From positions 62,001 through 126,000 of the forward strand of contig NZ_CP041239.1 in assembly GCF_013488225.1 (NCBI RefSeq): 64,000 nt of DNA. Direction: 5' to 3'. How positions within the stretch are numbered: the stretch's first letter is position 1; each line of letters starts with the position of its first letter. A program made the translations under genes and the position numbers. Below, piece after piece: positions 43,646 to 53,334 of the stretch. The notes below the pieces were generated by a model. That model had not been told where the DNA came from and ran no database searches. It saw only the letters and a program-made list of their open reading frames with translations. The DNA is from Sinorhizobium mexicanum. GTDB lineage: Bacteria > Pseudomonadota > Alphaproteobacteria > Rhizobiales > Rhizobiaceae.

Positions 43646-43783
43646 GGCAGCGAGGAAGTTTGCGCATACCCCATTCATTTAGTGTCAATCGCGCGAAAAA
43701 CGCATCAATCCGGCGCAAACGGCCTTTCCGGGTTATCAATAGCATTGACGGTCATCGAACGATCCGCACGAAAGGGAAGAGAG

Positions 43784-44287
43784 ATGATCAACGACGATGG
43801 CCTTCCAACCGGCGCACATAAGCCGGCGCTCTTGAACCATCTGGAGCGGCTTGTCGCCTTTATCGGCGACAGTCCTCTGAACCTTGAACTCGAGAAGCGA
43901 CTGAACCGAGATTATGGCCCGGAAACCGCGAGTTTCCAGGAAATGAAGCAACTGCTGCGCAGCGGTATCGAGGAGAATTGGGCTTGCTACCAGGTTATCG
44001 ACGGAGCCGACTACCGGCGTGGGCGCCTCGGTGTCACGGTCGATGGCGTCCACGATTTCGTGATCGAAAGCGCCAGGCTTAAGGACGTCAAGGGCAAGTA
44101 CCACAAGCATCCTCGCGGCGAGATCAATATGATCCAGCAGGTCGATCCGCAAAGTCGTTTCTGCGACACGGGCGAGGGGTGGAAGGTCTTCGCGCCGGGA
44201 ACGAGCCACTATCCGACTGTCACGGGTGGCGCCTGCACGTTCATCTTTCTGCTCCCAAAGGGCGAGATCGAATATCATGAAGAATGA
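43784..44287 (+). CDS. nbaB: DUF4863 / PnbB-NbaB-like hydroxylaminobenzoate mutase or lyase
   Basis: A 167-residue cupin-like protein of the DUF4863 family, which includes 4-hydroxylaminobenzoate lyase (PnbB). Start ATG 43784 has AGGGAAGAG upstream; an earlier open frame from 43682 crosses the promoter. Motifs: ENWACYQVIDGADYRRG, the histidine-containing KYHKHPRGEINMIQQ, and FAPGTSHYPTVTGGACTF. In nitrobenzoate breakdown the enzyme rearranges hydroxylaminobenzoate; together with the dioxygenase of this cluster, the 2-isomer giving 3-hydroxyanthranilate is the likely reaction (inference). It overlaps the flavodoxin-like reductase gene by 11 bases. Confidence 0.75.
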   Translation: MINDDGLPTGAHKPALLNHLERLVAFIGDSPLNLELEKRLNRDYGPETASFQEMKQLLRSGIEENWACYQVIDGADYRRGRLGVTVDGVHDFVIESARLKDVKGKYHKHPRGEINMIQQVDPQSRFCDTGEGWKVFAPGTSHYPTVTGGACTFIFLLPKGEIEYHEE

Positions 44288-44897
44288 GATGTTGGAGCAA
44301 CGGTCCGATCGACCATTGGCCGGAAATGTGCTGGCGATTTGCGGAAGCGTCCGGCGTGGTTCATGGAATGCGCTGCTGCTGCGCATCATGTCGGACCTCT
44401 TGCGCATTCAGGGCGTCGCCGTTCAGACGATCTCGCTTCGCGACTACGCCTTGCCGTTTTACGACGGTGACCTCGAGGCCGAGGAGGGCGTGCCTGGCGC
44501 GGCGATCGAACTCCGTCAGTTGATCGACCAACATGACGGTCTTTTGATTGCCTGCCCGGAATATAACGGATCGGTCACCCCAATCCTGAAGAATATGATC
44601 GATTGGTGCTCGCGTCCAACCGAGGGTCTCGGCGGACTGGCACCATTCCAGCTTAAGCCGGTTCTAATCGTCGGCACTTCGATAGGACCGTTCGGCGCTC
44701 TGCGGGCGATCGGTCATCTGAGAGCTATTCTTAGCAAAATGGGCGCCATGGTGATCCCGGAGGATCTGGCGGTGCCCAATGCACCATCAGCCTTGTCCGA
44801 AGAGGGCTTTTCCGATCAGAATTTGTCGATTGCCGCAACGCGGTCGTCGGCCATGATGGTGACCCAGTTGGGACGGATCAGAGAGGCAAGAGCATGA
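44277..44897 (+). CDS. NAD(P)H-dependent FMN reductase (flavodoxin-like, ChrR/SsuE type)
   Basis: About 206 residues; ATG 44277 overlaps the previous gene, with 44289 as an alternative. The flavodoxin-like fold shows the phosphate loop AICGSVRRGSWNALLL and the family motif CPEYNGSVTPILKNMIDWCSRP. Such enzymes reduce FMN, quinones, chromate or nitro compounds with NAD(P)H. It overlaps the NbaA-like gene by four bases (ATGA), so it may supply reduced flavin or act as a second nitroreductase. Direct role unproven. Confidence 0.85.
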   Translation: MKNEMLEQRSDRPLAGNVLAICGSVRRGSWNALLLRIMSDLLRIQGVAVQTISLRDYALPFYDGDLEAEEGVPGAAIELRQLIDQHDGLLIACPEYNGSVTPILKNMIDWCSRPTEGLGGLAPFQLKPVLIVGTSIGPFGALRAIGHLRAILSKMGAMVIPEDLAVPNAPSALSEEGFSDQNLSIAATRSSAMMVTQLGRIREARA

Positions 44898-45541
44898 CCG
44901 ATTTCGCAATGGCTGGTTTGAGCTTACGCGAACGCTATTGGCTTATCACCGGGAGCGTGGGGCCTCGTCCGATCGCGCTTGTCACGAGCCTTGGGTCGGA
45001 TGGCAAATGCAATGCGGCGCCTTTCAGCGCCTTCAATTATATGTGCGAGGAGCCGCCGCTTTTTGCGATCGGCATCGACCTATATGGCGACGAGAGCCAT
45101 CGCTGCGGCGAGCGTAAAGACACCCTCAACAATATCGAGGCGGGCGGTGAGTTCGTCGTCAATATGGTCGACGAGGCTATTCTTGGTCCCGCCGTCCGCT
45201 GCGGGACGGATCATCCGGCCGATGTATCCGAAGTCGAGGCAGTCGGGCTGACGCTCGTGCCATCCCTGACGGTCGCCGTACCACGAATAAAGGAAGCCCC
45301 GATTGCCTGGGAATGCAAGCTCTTCAAAGTACTGGACGTCAGTCGCTTCAGAAGCATCGTGCTTGGCGAGATAGTCAGCATGCATTTCCGCGACGACCTC
45401 GTCGATGAACAGAAGGTCCGCGTCCGCGTTGATCGGTTTCACCCGATCGGGCGCCTCGGCGGTCCGACCTATTGCCGAACGGAGGACCGCATCATCGTGC
45501 CGGTTCCGCCCTTCAATCAGGAAGGCAAGCCGCGCGTCTGA
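44894..45541 (+). CDS. nbaA: Flavin-reductase-like protein, probable 2-nitrobenzoate nitroreductase
   Basis: A 215-residue member of the flavin reductase (DIM6/NTAB, FMN-binding split barrel) family: GPRPIALVTSLG, CNAAPFSAFNYMCEEPP, FVVNMVD. Cysteines fall at positions 39, 51, 71, 103, 141 and 194. From memory, NbaA of Pseudomonas fluorescens KU-7 is a 2-nitrobenzoate reductase of this size whose studied cysteines include 39, 103, 141 and 194, so numbering and length agree. The neighbouring DUF4863 mutase and 3-hydroxyanthranilate dioxygenase strengthen the call. It would reduce 2-nitrobenzoate to 2-hydroxylaminobenzoate using NADPH. Alternative: the reductase part of a two-component monooxygenase, but no oxygenase partner is present. 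Confidence 0.7.
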   Translation: MTDFAMAGLSLRERYWLITGSVGPRPIALVTSLGSDGKCNAAPFSAFNYMCEEPPLFAIGIDLYGDESHRCGERKDTLNNIEAGGEFVVNMVDEAILGPAVRCGTDHPADVSEVEAVGLTLVPSLTVAVPRIKEAPIAWECKLFKVLDVSRFRSIVLGEIVSMHFRDDLVDEQKVRVRVDRFHPIGRLGGPTYCRTEDRIIVPVPPFNQEGKPRV

Positions 45542-45580
45542 GATCCGCTTCCCAAGATCGATTTGGGATTGGCGGGCTTA

Positions 45581-46537
45581 TTATGGATCGGCGCCCGAGG
45601 GCATGCCCAGCTTGAGCGATTCGTCGCCTACTCCCGACGGAGTAGGCGCCAGCCGCTTGGCGCAGCGCCTCACCACGGTTTCGAAGGCCGACAGGGCAGG
45701 TGACTTCGATCTGTCGCTCGGACGGATCATGATGATATCGCGGACAATCGGCGGATGAAGCAACGGCTTTGCAAGCACCGTGTCCATCTCGACGGCACGC
45801 GCGTAGGTGGGAAGAACGGCGATCCCGAGGCCGGCGCGTACCAGCGCAAGCGCGGTGGTAATCTGTGTGACTTCATAAGTGGGCTCCAATGCCACTCGGG
45901 CATGTTCGAAGCCGACCTCGACTAGCAGCCGAATGCCGCTATCGCGCGTGAGCGTTATCAAGGGTTGACCGGCGAGCTCCTCCCAGTCGACGCTTTGGCG
46001 GTCTACAAAGCCGCTGGTGTGGTTGCAAAACAGCATAAGCTGGTCATGCGTCAGGGTCGATCGTTCGATGTTTCGTTCGAGAGCGGAGAAGGTTCCGATG
46101 CCGCAGTCAACCTGACCGTTGCGAACGGCTTCGACGATAATGTCGCTGCGGGCATCCATGATGCCGATCTTCAGGCCCGGATAGTCGCGGTGGAGCTCGG
46201 CGATCGCCTGCGGCAACATCACCGCAGCCAGCAAAGGTGGCGCTGCAACCAGAAGACGCCCGCGCTTACGTTGGGCGATCTCGCCGGCATTGGCAATCGC
46301 CGTCTGCAGATCCTCGATGATCTTCGCGCTCGCGCCCTGGAATTCGCGGCCTGCTTCAGTCAGCTCAACTCGCCGGGTGGTTCTGTCCAGCAGCCGCAAT
46401 CCGAGCTCGGCTTCAAGGTCTCGCACAAGGGCGGACAGTGCGGGCTGCGCGACGCGCAGCGCCTCGGCTGCCTTGGTGAAATTGCCCCATTCAACGACTG
46501 CCAGGAATGCCTCGATCTGACGGAGGGAAACGGCCAT
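45581..46537 (-). CDS. LysR-family regulator, probable controller of the aromatic pathway
   Basis: A 318-residue LysR protein from ATG 46537 (GGAG upstream). The helix-turn-helix is at about residues 2-60 (SLRQIEAFLAVVEWGNFTKAAEAL, PALSALVRDLE), followed by the effector domain. It is convergent with the nbaA-like gene and divergent from the DapA-like gene. The intergenic region carries an AT-rich inverted repeat suited to LysR binding. An eight-base hairpin (45626-45647, GCCTACTC/GAGTAGGC) lies inside its 3' end. It is in the right place to be an NbaR-type activator responding to a pathway intermediate (inference). Confidence 0.9.
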   Translation of the reverse strand: MAVSLRQIEAFLAVVEWGNFTKAAEALRVAQPALSALVRDLEAELGLRLLDRTTRRVELTEAGREFQGASAKIIEDLQTAIANAGEIAQRKRGRLLVAAPPLLAAVMLPQAIAELHRDYPGLKIGIMDARSDIIVEAVRNGQVDCGIGTFSALERNIERSTLTHDQLMLFCNHTSGFVDRQSVDWEELAGQPLITLTRDSGIRLLVEVGFEHARVALEPTYEVTQITTALALVRAGLGIAVLPTYARAVEMDTVLAKPLLHPPIVRDIIMIRPSDRSKSPALSAFETVVRRCAKRLAPTPSGVGDESLKLGMPSGADP

Positions 46538-46547
46538 GTCTGCTCCA

Positions 46548-46574
46548 ATTAATAAGAAAATCCTCTTAATTAAT
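46548..46574. promoter_or_regulatory. AT-rich inverted repeat, candidate LysR operator
   Basis: ATTAATAAGA (46548-46557) faces TCTTAATTAAT (46564-46574) across six bases, 11 bases upstream of the LysR start and on the shared side with the DapA-like gene. It contains T-N11-A-type spacing and is far more AT-rich than its surroundings. The remaining 46575-46832 is untranslated upstream region of the plus-strand operon; I see nothing else in it. Confidence 0.5.
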
Positions 46575-46832
46575 ATCAATACATCGCATTGTTGTATAGC
46601 TGCAAGAGTGAGAACATCATCTTGTTCGCAAGCGGTGAGGAGTTACGCGCGATGAACGAAACTGTTGCCGACGCGGCTCTCGAAGCCCAATCGCAATCTC
46701 TCGAAGGTCATTGCCCGGCTCCGACAATAGCAAGCGAGTGTCGCCGATGCCGCCGGCCATGCCTCCAGTTCATGCCCGGCGGCGGCGACGCGGCCACTCC
46801 AGTGGTCCCGACAAGAAACGAAGGTAGGTTCA

Positions 46833-47786
46833 ATGAAATACGCCAAGAAGGATGCCAAGGCTTATGCTCGCCAAAACATGCGAGGGATCTGGGCTGCCGC
46901 GTTGATGCCGTTCACGTCGACGCTGTCGATCGATGAAGACGGGTTCCGCGACAATATCCGCCACTGGACCAAAGACCTGAAAATCGACGGCCTGTTCATT
47001 GCCGGCAAGCAAGGCGAATTTTTCTCGATGTCCCTCGACGAACGTAAGCGGGCGTTTAAGCTTGCTGTCGACGCGGTCGGACCCAATGCCTCGACGATCA
47101 TGTCATGCTCCGATCAGAACATGGATGTGGTCATCGACCTTGCCCGCCACGCTCAGGAGGTTGGAGCCGACTATATCGTCGTCCATGCGCCGATGCTGCA
47201 CTTCTTCAAGGCCCAGGACGAGACCGTCTATAATTACTACCGGACGATCGCAGACAGCGTCGATATCGGTATCGCGCTCTGGAGCCATCCAGACAGCGGC
47301 TATCTCATGTCTCCGCAACTATGCAATCGCCTTGCCGATATCGAGAACGTCGTTGCGATCAAGTACAGCGTGGCGCGCCCGATGTATGCGGAGCTCACCC
47401 GGCTTGCTGGCGACCGCATCCTTGTCAGCACCGCTTCGGAGGAGGAGTGGCTCGACAATATCTTGGAGCTCGGCTGGCAGCTCTATCTCTGCTCGTCGCC
47501 GCCCTATCTGCTGCAAACCGCAAACGATCTGCGGATGCGCGAATACACCGATCTCGCCCTTGCCGGCGAAGCGGATAAGGCGCGCGCCGTAAGGGACAGC
47601 CTGAAGCCCGTGCGCGACGCGTTGCGCAATACCCGGCCTCCGGAAAAGCCGCATGCGCACCAGAAATACTGGCAGGAGCTGCTCGGCCAGGTCGGCGGCC
47701 GGGTCAGGCAGCCACTCCTCGAGCTGACCGATCAGGAAAAGGCCATCACAAGTGCGGCGTTCGAAGCATGCGGACTGAAACTGTAA
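46833..47786 (+). CDS. Dihydrodipicolinate-synthase/NAL-family lyase
   Basis: A 317-residue class-I aldolase-fold protein of the DapA family. ATG 46833 has AAGGTAGG upstream. It shows the N-terminal MPFTSTLSIDEDGFRDNIRH, the GLFIAGKQGEFFSMSLDERK segment replacing the usual G-T-T-GE loop, YIVVHAPMLHFF, and VVAIKYS with the putative Schiff-base lysine (near residue 180). The family does aldol cleavage, dehydration and, in ketodeoxyglucarate dehydratase, decarboxylation. It is the first gene of an operon with 3-hydroxyanthranilate dioxygenase 35 bases downstream, so it may act on the ring-cleavage product in place of the usual ACMS decarboxylase (inference). Confidence 0.82.
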   Translation: MKYAKKDAKAYARQNMRGIWAAALMPFTSTLSIDEDGFRDNIRHWTKDLKIDGLFIAGKQGEFFSMSLDERKRAFKLAVDAVGPNASTIMSCSDQNMDVVIDLARHAQEVGADYIVVHAPMLHFFKAQDETVYNYYRTIADSVDIGIALWSHPDSGYLMSPQLCNRLADIENVVAIKYSVARPMYAELTRLAGDRILVSTASEEEWLDNILELGWQLYLCSSPPYLLQTANDLRMREYTDLALAGEADKARAVRDSLKPVRDALRNTRPPEKPHAHQKYWQELLGQVGGRVRQPLLELTDQEKAITSAAFEACGLKL

Positions 47787-47818
47787 GCGCTCAGGCGCCT
47801 GGAACCAAGGGAGGTTGA

Positions 47819-48373
<555 letters not shown>

Positions 48374-48378
48374 GGACG

Positions 48379-48396
48379 GCCGGCCTGTAGGCCGGC
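48379..48396 (+). other. Short GC-rich hairpin between the dioxygenase and dehydrogenase genes
   Basis: GCCGGCC (48379-48385) and GGCCGGC (48390-48396) flank a four-base loop five bases after the dioxygenase stop. No T-tract follows, so it is more likely a 3' stabiliser or weak attenuator than a terminator. Confidence 0.5.
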
Positions 48397-48460
48397 TCTC
48401 CAATCACAATTTAGACATCACCGCATCATCTGCGGGACGAACTCATACGGGGTAGATCCA

Positions 48461-49285
48461 ATGAGAGCGCTTAGTCGCGTCCGAACGCCGCTTCGCCTAT
48501 GTCTTGTAGGCTGGGGCGCCATCAATCGCCGTGTGGCGGAACTTCTGAAAGAACGGCATGGCGATGATGTGGTCTTCGCCGCAGTCGCACTCGCAGACAT
48601 TGCAGATGCCATTGGGGTACCGGATAACGTACCCGTTATCACCGATCCGTCGGTTCTTTGGGAACTCGAGCTGGACCTCGTCGTGGAAGCCGCAGGTCGC
48701 GGCGCCGTAGCGCAATGGGGCGAGCACGCCTTGCGCCACGCCGGCGGGCTCGTGGTCGCCTCCGCGAGCGCATTTTGTGACGATGATCTGTTCGAGCGCC
48801 TGCAAAGAGCGGCGCGAGAATATGGAAGCCAACTGATCGTACCTCCGGGTGCACTTGCCGGCATCGACGCCATTGCCGCCGCAGCCGCCCTACCGCTTGA
48901 AGCGGTGACGCATCGGATCATCAAGCCGCCGCGGGCTTGGGCAGGTACCGCCGCAGAACAGATCCTTACACTCGACGCTGTCGTTAGCCCGACGACGTTC
49001 TTTTCAGGAAGTGCACGTGAGGCAGCGTCCCGCTTTCCGCAAAACGCTAACGTCTCGGCGGTCGCGGCACTATCGGGCATTGGGCTTGATCGCACAGAGG
49101 TCGAGCTCGTCGCCGATCCGAGTGCGGAAACGAATCGCCATGAACTGGCGGTCAATGGCGAGTTCGGTCGCTTGAACATTGTCATCGAGAACCGCCCTCT
49201 CGTCTCAAATCCGAAGTCGTCGGAAATGGCCGCCTTGTCGCTGGTCCGTCTGATCGAGAACAGGTTCGTTCCCCTCGTCAGATGA
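48461..49285 (+). CDS. Aspartate-dehydrogenase (NadX)-like oxidoreductase
   Basis: A 274-residue NAD(P)-dependent dehydrogenase of the NadX/L-aspartate dehydrogenase type. The nucleotide-binding start is CLVGWGAINRRVAELL, followed by DLVVEAAGRGAVAQWG, VVASASAFCDD and a catalytic-domain IKPPRAWAGTAAEQ. True aspartate dehydrogenases make or deaminate aspartate via the imine. In this operon, between ring cleavage and an aldehyde dehydrogenase, it may reduce or deaminate an amino/imino intermediate of 3-hydroxyanthranilate breakdown (inference). Alternatively it could feed NAD synthesis, since spontaneous cyclisation of the dioxygenase product gives quinolinate. Confidence 0.82.
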   Translation: MRALSRVRTPLRLCLVGWGAINRRVAELLKERHGDDVVFAAVALADIADAIGVPDNVPVITDPSVLWELELDLVVEAAGRGAVAQWGEHALRHAGGLVVASASAFCDDDLFERLQRAAREYGSQLIVPPGALAGIDAIAAAAALPLEAVTHRIIKPPRAWAGTAAEQILTLDAVVSPTTFFSGSAREAASRFPQNANVSAVAALSGIGLDRTEVELVADPSAETNRHELAVNGEFGRLNIVIENRPLVSNPKSSEMAALSLVRLIENRFVPLVR

Positions 49286-49396
49286 ATGTCCTCATCGTCT
49301 CGCGCCTCCCGCAAAGACCCGAGACCATCTTTAAAGCCACTGTCCGCCGTCATTCCCGTGGACGCTTGCGGATTTGACAATAATCAGGAGCGGTTT

Positions 49397-50839
49397 ATGA
49401 CCAGCCAATCTTATCCCGATCTTAAACTTTACATCGATGGCACCTGGCGCAAGACCAGGAGCGACCTGCCGGTCATCAACCCTGCTGATGAATCAATCCT
49501 CGGTGCGCTCCCGAGGGCCGAAACATCAGATCTGGACGACGCGCTCCAGGCGGCCCGGCAAGGCTTCCGGATCTGGAGCAAAACCGCGCCAAGACGGCGT
49601 GCCGAAGTGTTGCTTAAGGCTGCAGCATTGATGCGCGAGCGCGTCGAAGAGATCGCCACTGCAATCACGCTTGAGCAGGGAAAACCCCTGACAGAATCGC
49701 GCCTCGAAGTCATCAGGGGCTGCGAATTCTTCGAATGGGACGCGGGCGAGGCGCAGCGCACCTATGGCCGTGTGATTCCAAGCGGACCGGGCATTACCTA
49801 CATCGTCCACCATCAGCCGATCGGCATGGTTGCCGCCTTCTCACCGTGGAATTTCCCGATGAGCCAGCCATCCAGGAAAATTGCCGGAGCATTGGCGGCG
49901 GGGTGTTCCATCATCATCAAGGCAGCCGAAGAGACACCGGCAGGAGCGCTTCATATCGCAAAGGCGCTGCATGATGCCGGCCTGCCGCGCGGCGTGTTCA
50001 ATCTCGTCTTTGGCGTACCGGCAGAACTATCGAACTATCTTATTCCACAGGAACAGACCCGCCTGATTGCCTTTACCGGGTCGACCGCTGTTGGCAAGCA
50101 TTTGACCGAAATCGCGGCTCGTAACATGAAGCCGGTGTTGATGGAACTGGGCGGACACGCTCCGGTCATCGTCTGCGACGATGTCGATCCGGTTGCCGCC
50201 GCCCATATTTCAGTTACTCGCAAAGCCAGAAATTGCGGACAGGTTTGCACGTCGCCGACGCGCTTTTTCGTGCATCAGTCGCTCTATGATCGGTTCACGG
50301 AGGCTTTTGCAGAACGGGCGCGCTCTTTCGCCATCGGCAATGGTCTTGATCCATCCGTGCAGATGGGCCCGCTCGCCAACAGCCGCAGGATCGACGCCAT
50401 GCGAGCTCTGGTCGAGGACGCGACCGCCAAGGGGGCGCGACTGCTGGCCGGCGGAGAGACACTCGGTCGCCGTGGTTACTTTTTCCCGGTCACGGTCCTT
50501 GCCGATCTGCCTTCGGATGCCCGGGTGATGCGCGAAGAACCATTCGGTCCGCTCGCGGTGATCAACCCGGTCGCGTCTCTTGATGAGGCGATCGAAAAGG
50601 CAAACAGCTTGCCCTTCGGGCTCGCGGCCTATGGCTTCACCCACTCGGCCGAAAATGTCGACCGGCTCTCGCGCGAGATCGACGCCGGAAACGTGTCGAT
50701 CAACACGCTCGAGGCCTCCGTCGCCGAGACGCCCTTTGGTGGCGTCAAGGATAGCGGCTACGGCCGCGAGGGCGGAGCGGAGGGGCTGTCGCACTACACC
50801 CAAATCAAGACGGTGTCGCACCGCATCGCACTGTCCTGA
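49397..50839 (+). CDS. NAD(P)-dependent aldehyde dehydrogenase
   Basis: A 480-residue aldehyde dehydrogenase; start ATG 49397 has CAGGAG at 49385-49390, while the longer frame from 49286 is an overrun of the previous gene end. Motifs: VAAFSPWNFPMSQPSRK (nucleotide and catalytic asparagine region), FTGSTAVGKHL, MELGGHAP (general-base glutamate), NCGQVCTSPTRF (catalytic cysteine) and EEPFGPLAVI. Similar to succinate-semialdehyde-type enzymes in sequence style. Its operon position suggests oxidation of a muconate semialdehyde or a later aldehyde (inference). Confidence 0.92.
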   Translation: MTSQSYPDLKLYIDGTWRKTRSDLPVINPADESILGALPRAETSDLDDALQAARQGFRIWSKTAPRRRAEVLLKAAALMRERVEEIATAITLEQGKPLTESRLEVIRGCEFFEWDAGEAQRTYGRVIPSGPGITYIVHHQPIGMVAAFSPWNFPMSQPSRKIAGALAAGCSIIIKAAEETPAGALHIAKALHDAGLPRGVFNLVFGVPAELSNYLIPQEQTRLIAFTGSTAVGKHLTEIAARNMKPVLMELGGHAPVIVCDDVDPVAAAHISVTRKARNCGQVCTSPTRFFVHQSLYDRFTEAFAERARSFAIGNGLDPSVQMGPLANSRRIDAMRALVEDATAKGARLLAGGETLGRRGYFFPVTVLADLPSDARVMREEPFGPLAVINPVASLDEAIEKANSLPFGLAAYGFTHSAENVDRLSREIDAGNVSINTLEASVAETPFGGVKDSGYGREGGAEGLSHYTQIKTVSHRIALS

Positions 50840-50915
50840 GGCAGCGTATCCTCGGGAGCCGCAGTCATAAGGGAATGAGCCCACGCCCCGTTTCCGTTTC
50901 GATGGAGTCGATCCC

Positions 50916-51677
50916 ATGAGTGACATTATTTTATCCACCTCTGGCCTGACGAAGCAGTTTGGCGGGTTTACCGCCGTCAATGACGTCGATCTTCAGGTCA
51001 AGCGAGGTTCGATCCACGCGCTGATCGGACCGAACGGGGCCGGTAAGACGACCTGCTTCAATCTCCTGACGAAATTTTTCGCCCCGAGTCGCGGCAAGAT
51101 TTTCTACAATGGTCGCGATGTTACAGGGCGCAGGCCTGCCGAGGTCGCTCGTCTCGGCCTCGTACGCTCGTTTCAGATCTCGGCGGTTTTTCCCAAGCTA
51201 ACAGCTCGAAACAATATCCGGATCGCGCTACAGCGTAAGCGCGGCAATTCATTCGATTTCTGGCGGTCGGAGCGGGTTCTCGATGCGCTCGACGAAGAGG
51301 CGATGCGTCTCATTCAAGCCGTCGGTTTGACCGGCTACTCCGAGGTCCCGGCCGGCGAACTTTCCTATGGGCGAAAGCGGGCGCTCGAAATCGCAACAAC
51401 GCTTGCCCTCGATCCAGAGCTGCTGTTGCTCGACGAGCCGATGGCGGGACTCGGACAGGAAGATATCCATCGGATCGAAGCCCTGATTCGGACGGTCTCG
51501 GCTGAGCGCACGATCCTGATGGTCGAGCACAATCTTTCGGTGGTCGCCAATCTTTCCGACAGGATTACGGTTCTCGCGAGAGGGCAGGTGCTCGCAGAGG
51601 GAGATTACACGTCAGTCTCCAGGGATCCCCGCGTGATCGAGGCCTATATCGGATCGGGAGACCATCATGTCCATTGA
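50916..51677 (+). CDS. Branched-chain-type ABC transporter ATPase (LivG-like)
   Basis: A 253-residue ATPase: Walker A GPNGAGKT, Q-loop VRSFQISAVFP, signature region LSYGRKRALEIA, Walker B LLLLDEPMAGLG, H-loop MVEHN. The signature reads LSYG in place of LSGG, common in LivG relatives. It begins 76 bases after the aldehyde dehydrogenase and overlaps livF-like by 11 bases. It powers uptake with the detached binding protein at 42375-43580. Confidence 0.92.
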   Translation: MSDIILSTSGLTKQFGGFTAVNDVDLQVKRGSIHALIGPNGAGKTTCFNLLTKFFAPSRGKIFYNGRDVTGRRPAEVARLGLVRSFQISAVFPKLTARNNIRIALQRKRGNSFDFWRSERVLDALDEEAMRLIQAVGLTGYSEVPAGELSYGRKRALEIATTLALDPELLLLDEPMAGLGQEDIHRIEALIRTVSAERTILMVEHNLSVVANLSDRITVLARGQVLAEGDYTSVSRDPRVIEAYIGSGDHHVH

Positions 51678-52410
51678 AACTGCAGATCTTATCAAAAACC
51701 CCGCGTCCGTGGCTCCTCTACTGAAGGTCGACAATCTTCACGGCTGGTATGGCGAAAGCCATGTATTACACGGCATGACCTTTGAGGTGGCCCCGGGTGA
51801 AGTGATCACGCTTCTTGGCCGAAACGGCGCCGGAAAAAGCACGACATTGAAGGCCATCATGGGCATCCTTGCCCGGCGTCGCGGCTCGATCCTCTTCGAC
51901 GGTCAGGAGACGGCGAAGATGTCGTCGTGCTCGATCGGCCGGCTTGGCATCGGCTATGTCCCGGAAGACCGAGGCATTTTTGCCTCGCTGTCGGTTAAGG
52001 AAAATCTCCTCTTGCCGCCTGTTGTGCGGGCGGGCGGCATGAGCCTCGAGCACATCTATAAGCTATTCCCCAATCTTCTGGAACGGATCGGAAGTCAGGG
52101 GAAAAAGCTTTCCGGTGGCGAGCAGCAGATGCTCGCAATCGGCCGCGTTCTTCGCACCGGCGCCCGCCTCTTGCTTCTCGATGAGCCGACAGAAGGACTT
52201 GCACCGGTCATCATCGATCAGATCGGCGCAATCATCGCCCGCCTCAAACAGGACGGATTCACAATCGTCCTCGTCGAACAGAATTTCCGTTTCGCGGCCA
52301 GCCTTGCCGACCGGCACTACGTCGTCGAACAGGGTCGTGTCATCGACATGATCGATGCCGATGCGGTCGCGGCAAACAGCGACAAACTTCACGCCTATTT
52401 GGGAGTATAG
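51667..52410 (+). CDS. Branched-chain-type ABC transporter ATPase (LivF-like)
   Basis: A 247-residue ATPase: Walker A GRNGAGKS, signature LSGGEQQML, Walker B LLLLDEPTEGLAP, H-loop LVEQN. The LivF hallmarks GYVPEDRGIF and LDEPTEGL are present. It starts inside the end of the LivG-like gene and ends three bases before the LivH-like gene. Confidence 0.93.
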   Translation: MSIETADLIKNPASVAPLLKVDNLHGWYGESHVLHGMTFEVAPGEVITLLGRNGAGKSTTLKAIMGILARRRGSILFDGQETAKMSSCSIGRLGIGYVPEDRGIFASLSVKENLLLPPVVRAGGMSLEHIYKLFPNLLERIGSQGKKLSGGEQQMLAIGRVLRTGARLLLLDEPTEGLAPVIIDQIGAIIARLKQDGFTIVLVEQNFRFAASLADRHYVVEQGRVIDMIDADAVAANSDKLHAYLGV

Positions 52411-52413
52411 GCC

Positions 52414-53301
52414 ATGCTGGATTTCCTCGGTGTTCCAACCCAGGTGTTACTCGGACAGGTTCTCCTTGGTCTGATCAACGGAGCATTCTACGCGACCCTC
52501 AGCCTCGGACTCGCAATTATCTTCGGGCTGCTCAACATCATCAATTTTGCCCATGGTGCGCTTTACATGATGGGCGCCTTCGTCGCATGGATCGGCCTCA
52601 ACTATCTCGGGATAAACTACTGGTGCGCGCTCGTGCTCGCGCCCATCTTGGTCGGCGCGATCGGCATCCTCGTCCAGCGTACATTAATTGCCCGCATTGC
52701 TCATCTCGATCATCTCTACGGCTTGCTCCTGACCTTCGGCGTCGCACTGATCGTGCAGGGCATATTTCGGAACGGCTTCGGATCAACCGGCCTGCCCTAC
52801 CAGATCCCCGATGCTCTGCAAGGCGCAAGGAACCTCGGTTTTATGATCCTACCGATCTATCGAGGCTGGGTGATCTGCGCATCCTTTGTCATCTGTCTTG
52901 CGACCTGGTTCCTCATCGAGAAGACCAAACTCGGCGCCTATTTGCGCGCGGCGACGGAAGATCCCGTGCTGACGCAGGCTTTTGGCATCAACGTGCCGCT
53001 CCTCGTGACCCTGACTTACGGTTTCGGCGTGGCGCTCGCCGCCTTCGCGGGCGTGCTCGCCGCTCCGATCTACTCCGTGGACGCAAATATGGGTGGCGAT
53101 CTGATCATCGTCGTCTTTGCCGTAGTGGTCATTGGCGGCATGGGATCGATCATGGGTTCGATCGTGACCGGCTTCGGCTTGGGTGTCGTCGAGGGCCTCA
53201 CCAAAGTGTTTTATCCCGAAGCGTCATCAACTGTGATTTTCGCAATCATGGTGCTCGTACTCCTCATCAAACCGGCCGGTCTGTTCGGACGGATCGCCTA
53301 A
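52414..53301 (+). CDS. Branched-chain-type ABC transporter permease (LivH-like)
   Basis: A 295-residue membrane protein with about eight hydrophobic segments. LGLINGAFYATLSLGLAIIFG followed by NIINFAHGALYMMGAF is the standard LivH opening, and LRAATEDPVLTQAFGI is the EAA-like loop contacting the ATPases. Part of the LivGFHM set. Confidence 0.93.
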   Translation: MLDFLGVPTQVLLGQVLLGLINGAFYATLSLGLAIIFGLLNIINFAHGALYMMGAFVAWIGLNYLGINYWCALVLAPILVGAIGILVQRTLIARIAHLDHLYGLLLTFGVALIVQGIFRNGFGSTGLPYQIPDALQGARNLGFMILPIYRGWVICASFVICLATWFLIEKTKLGAYLRAATEDPVLTQAFGINVPLLVTLTYGFGVALAAFAGVLAAPIYSVDANMGGDLIIVVFAVVVIGGMGSIMGSIVTGFGLGVVEGLTKVFYPEASSTVIFAIMVLVLLIKPAGLFGRIA

Positions 53302-53334
53302 GCCGCTGCCATGTTCGAAAGGGAGGACTCGGCA

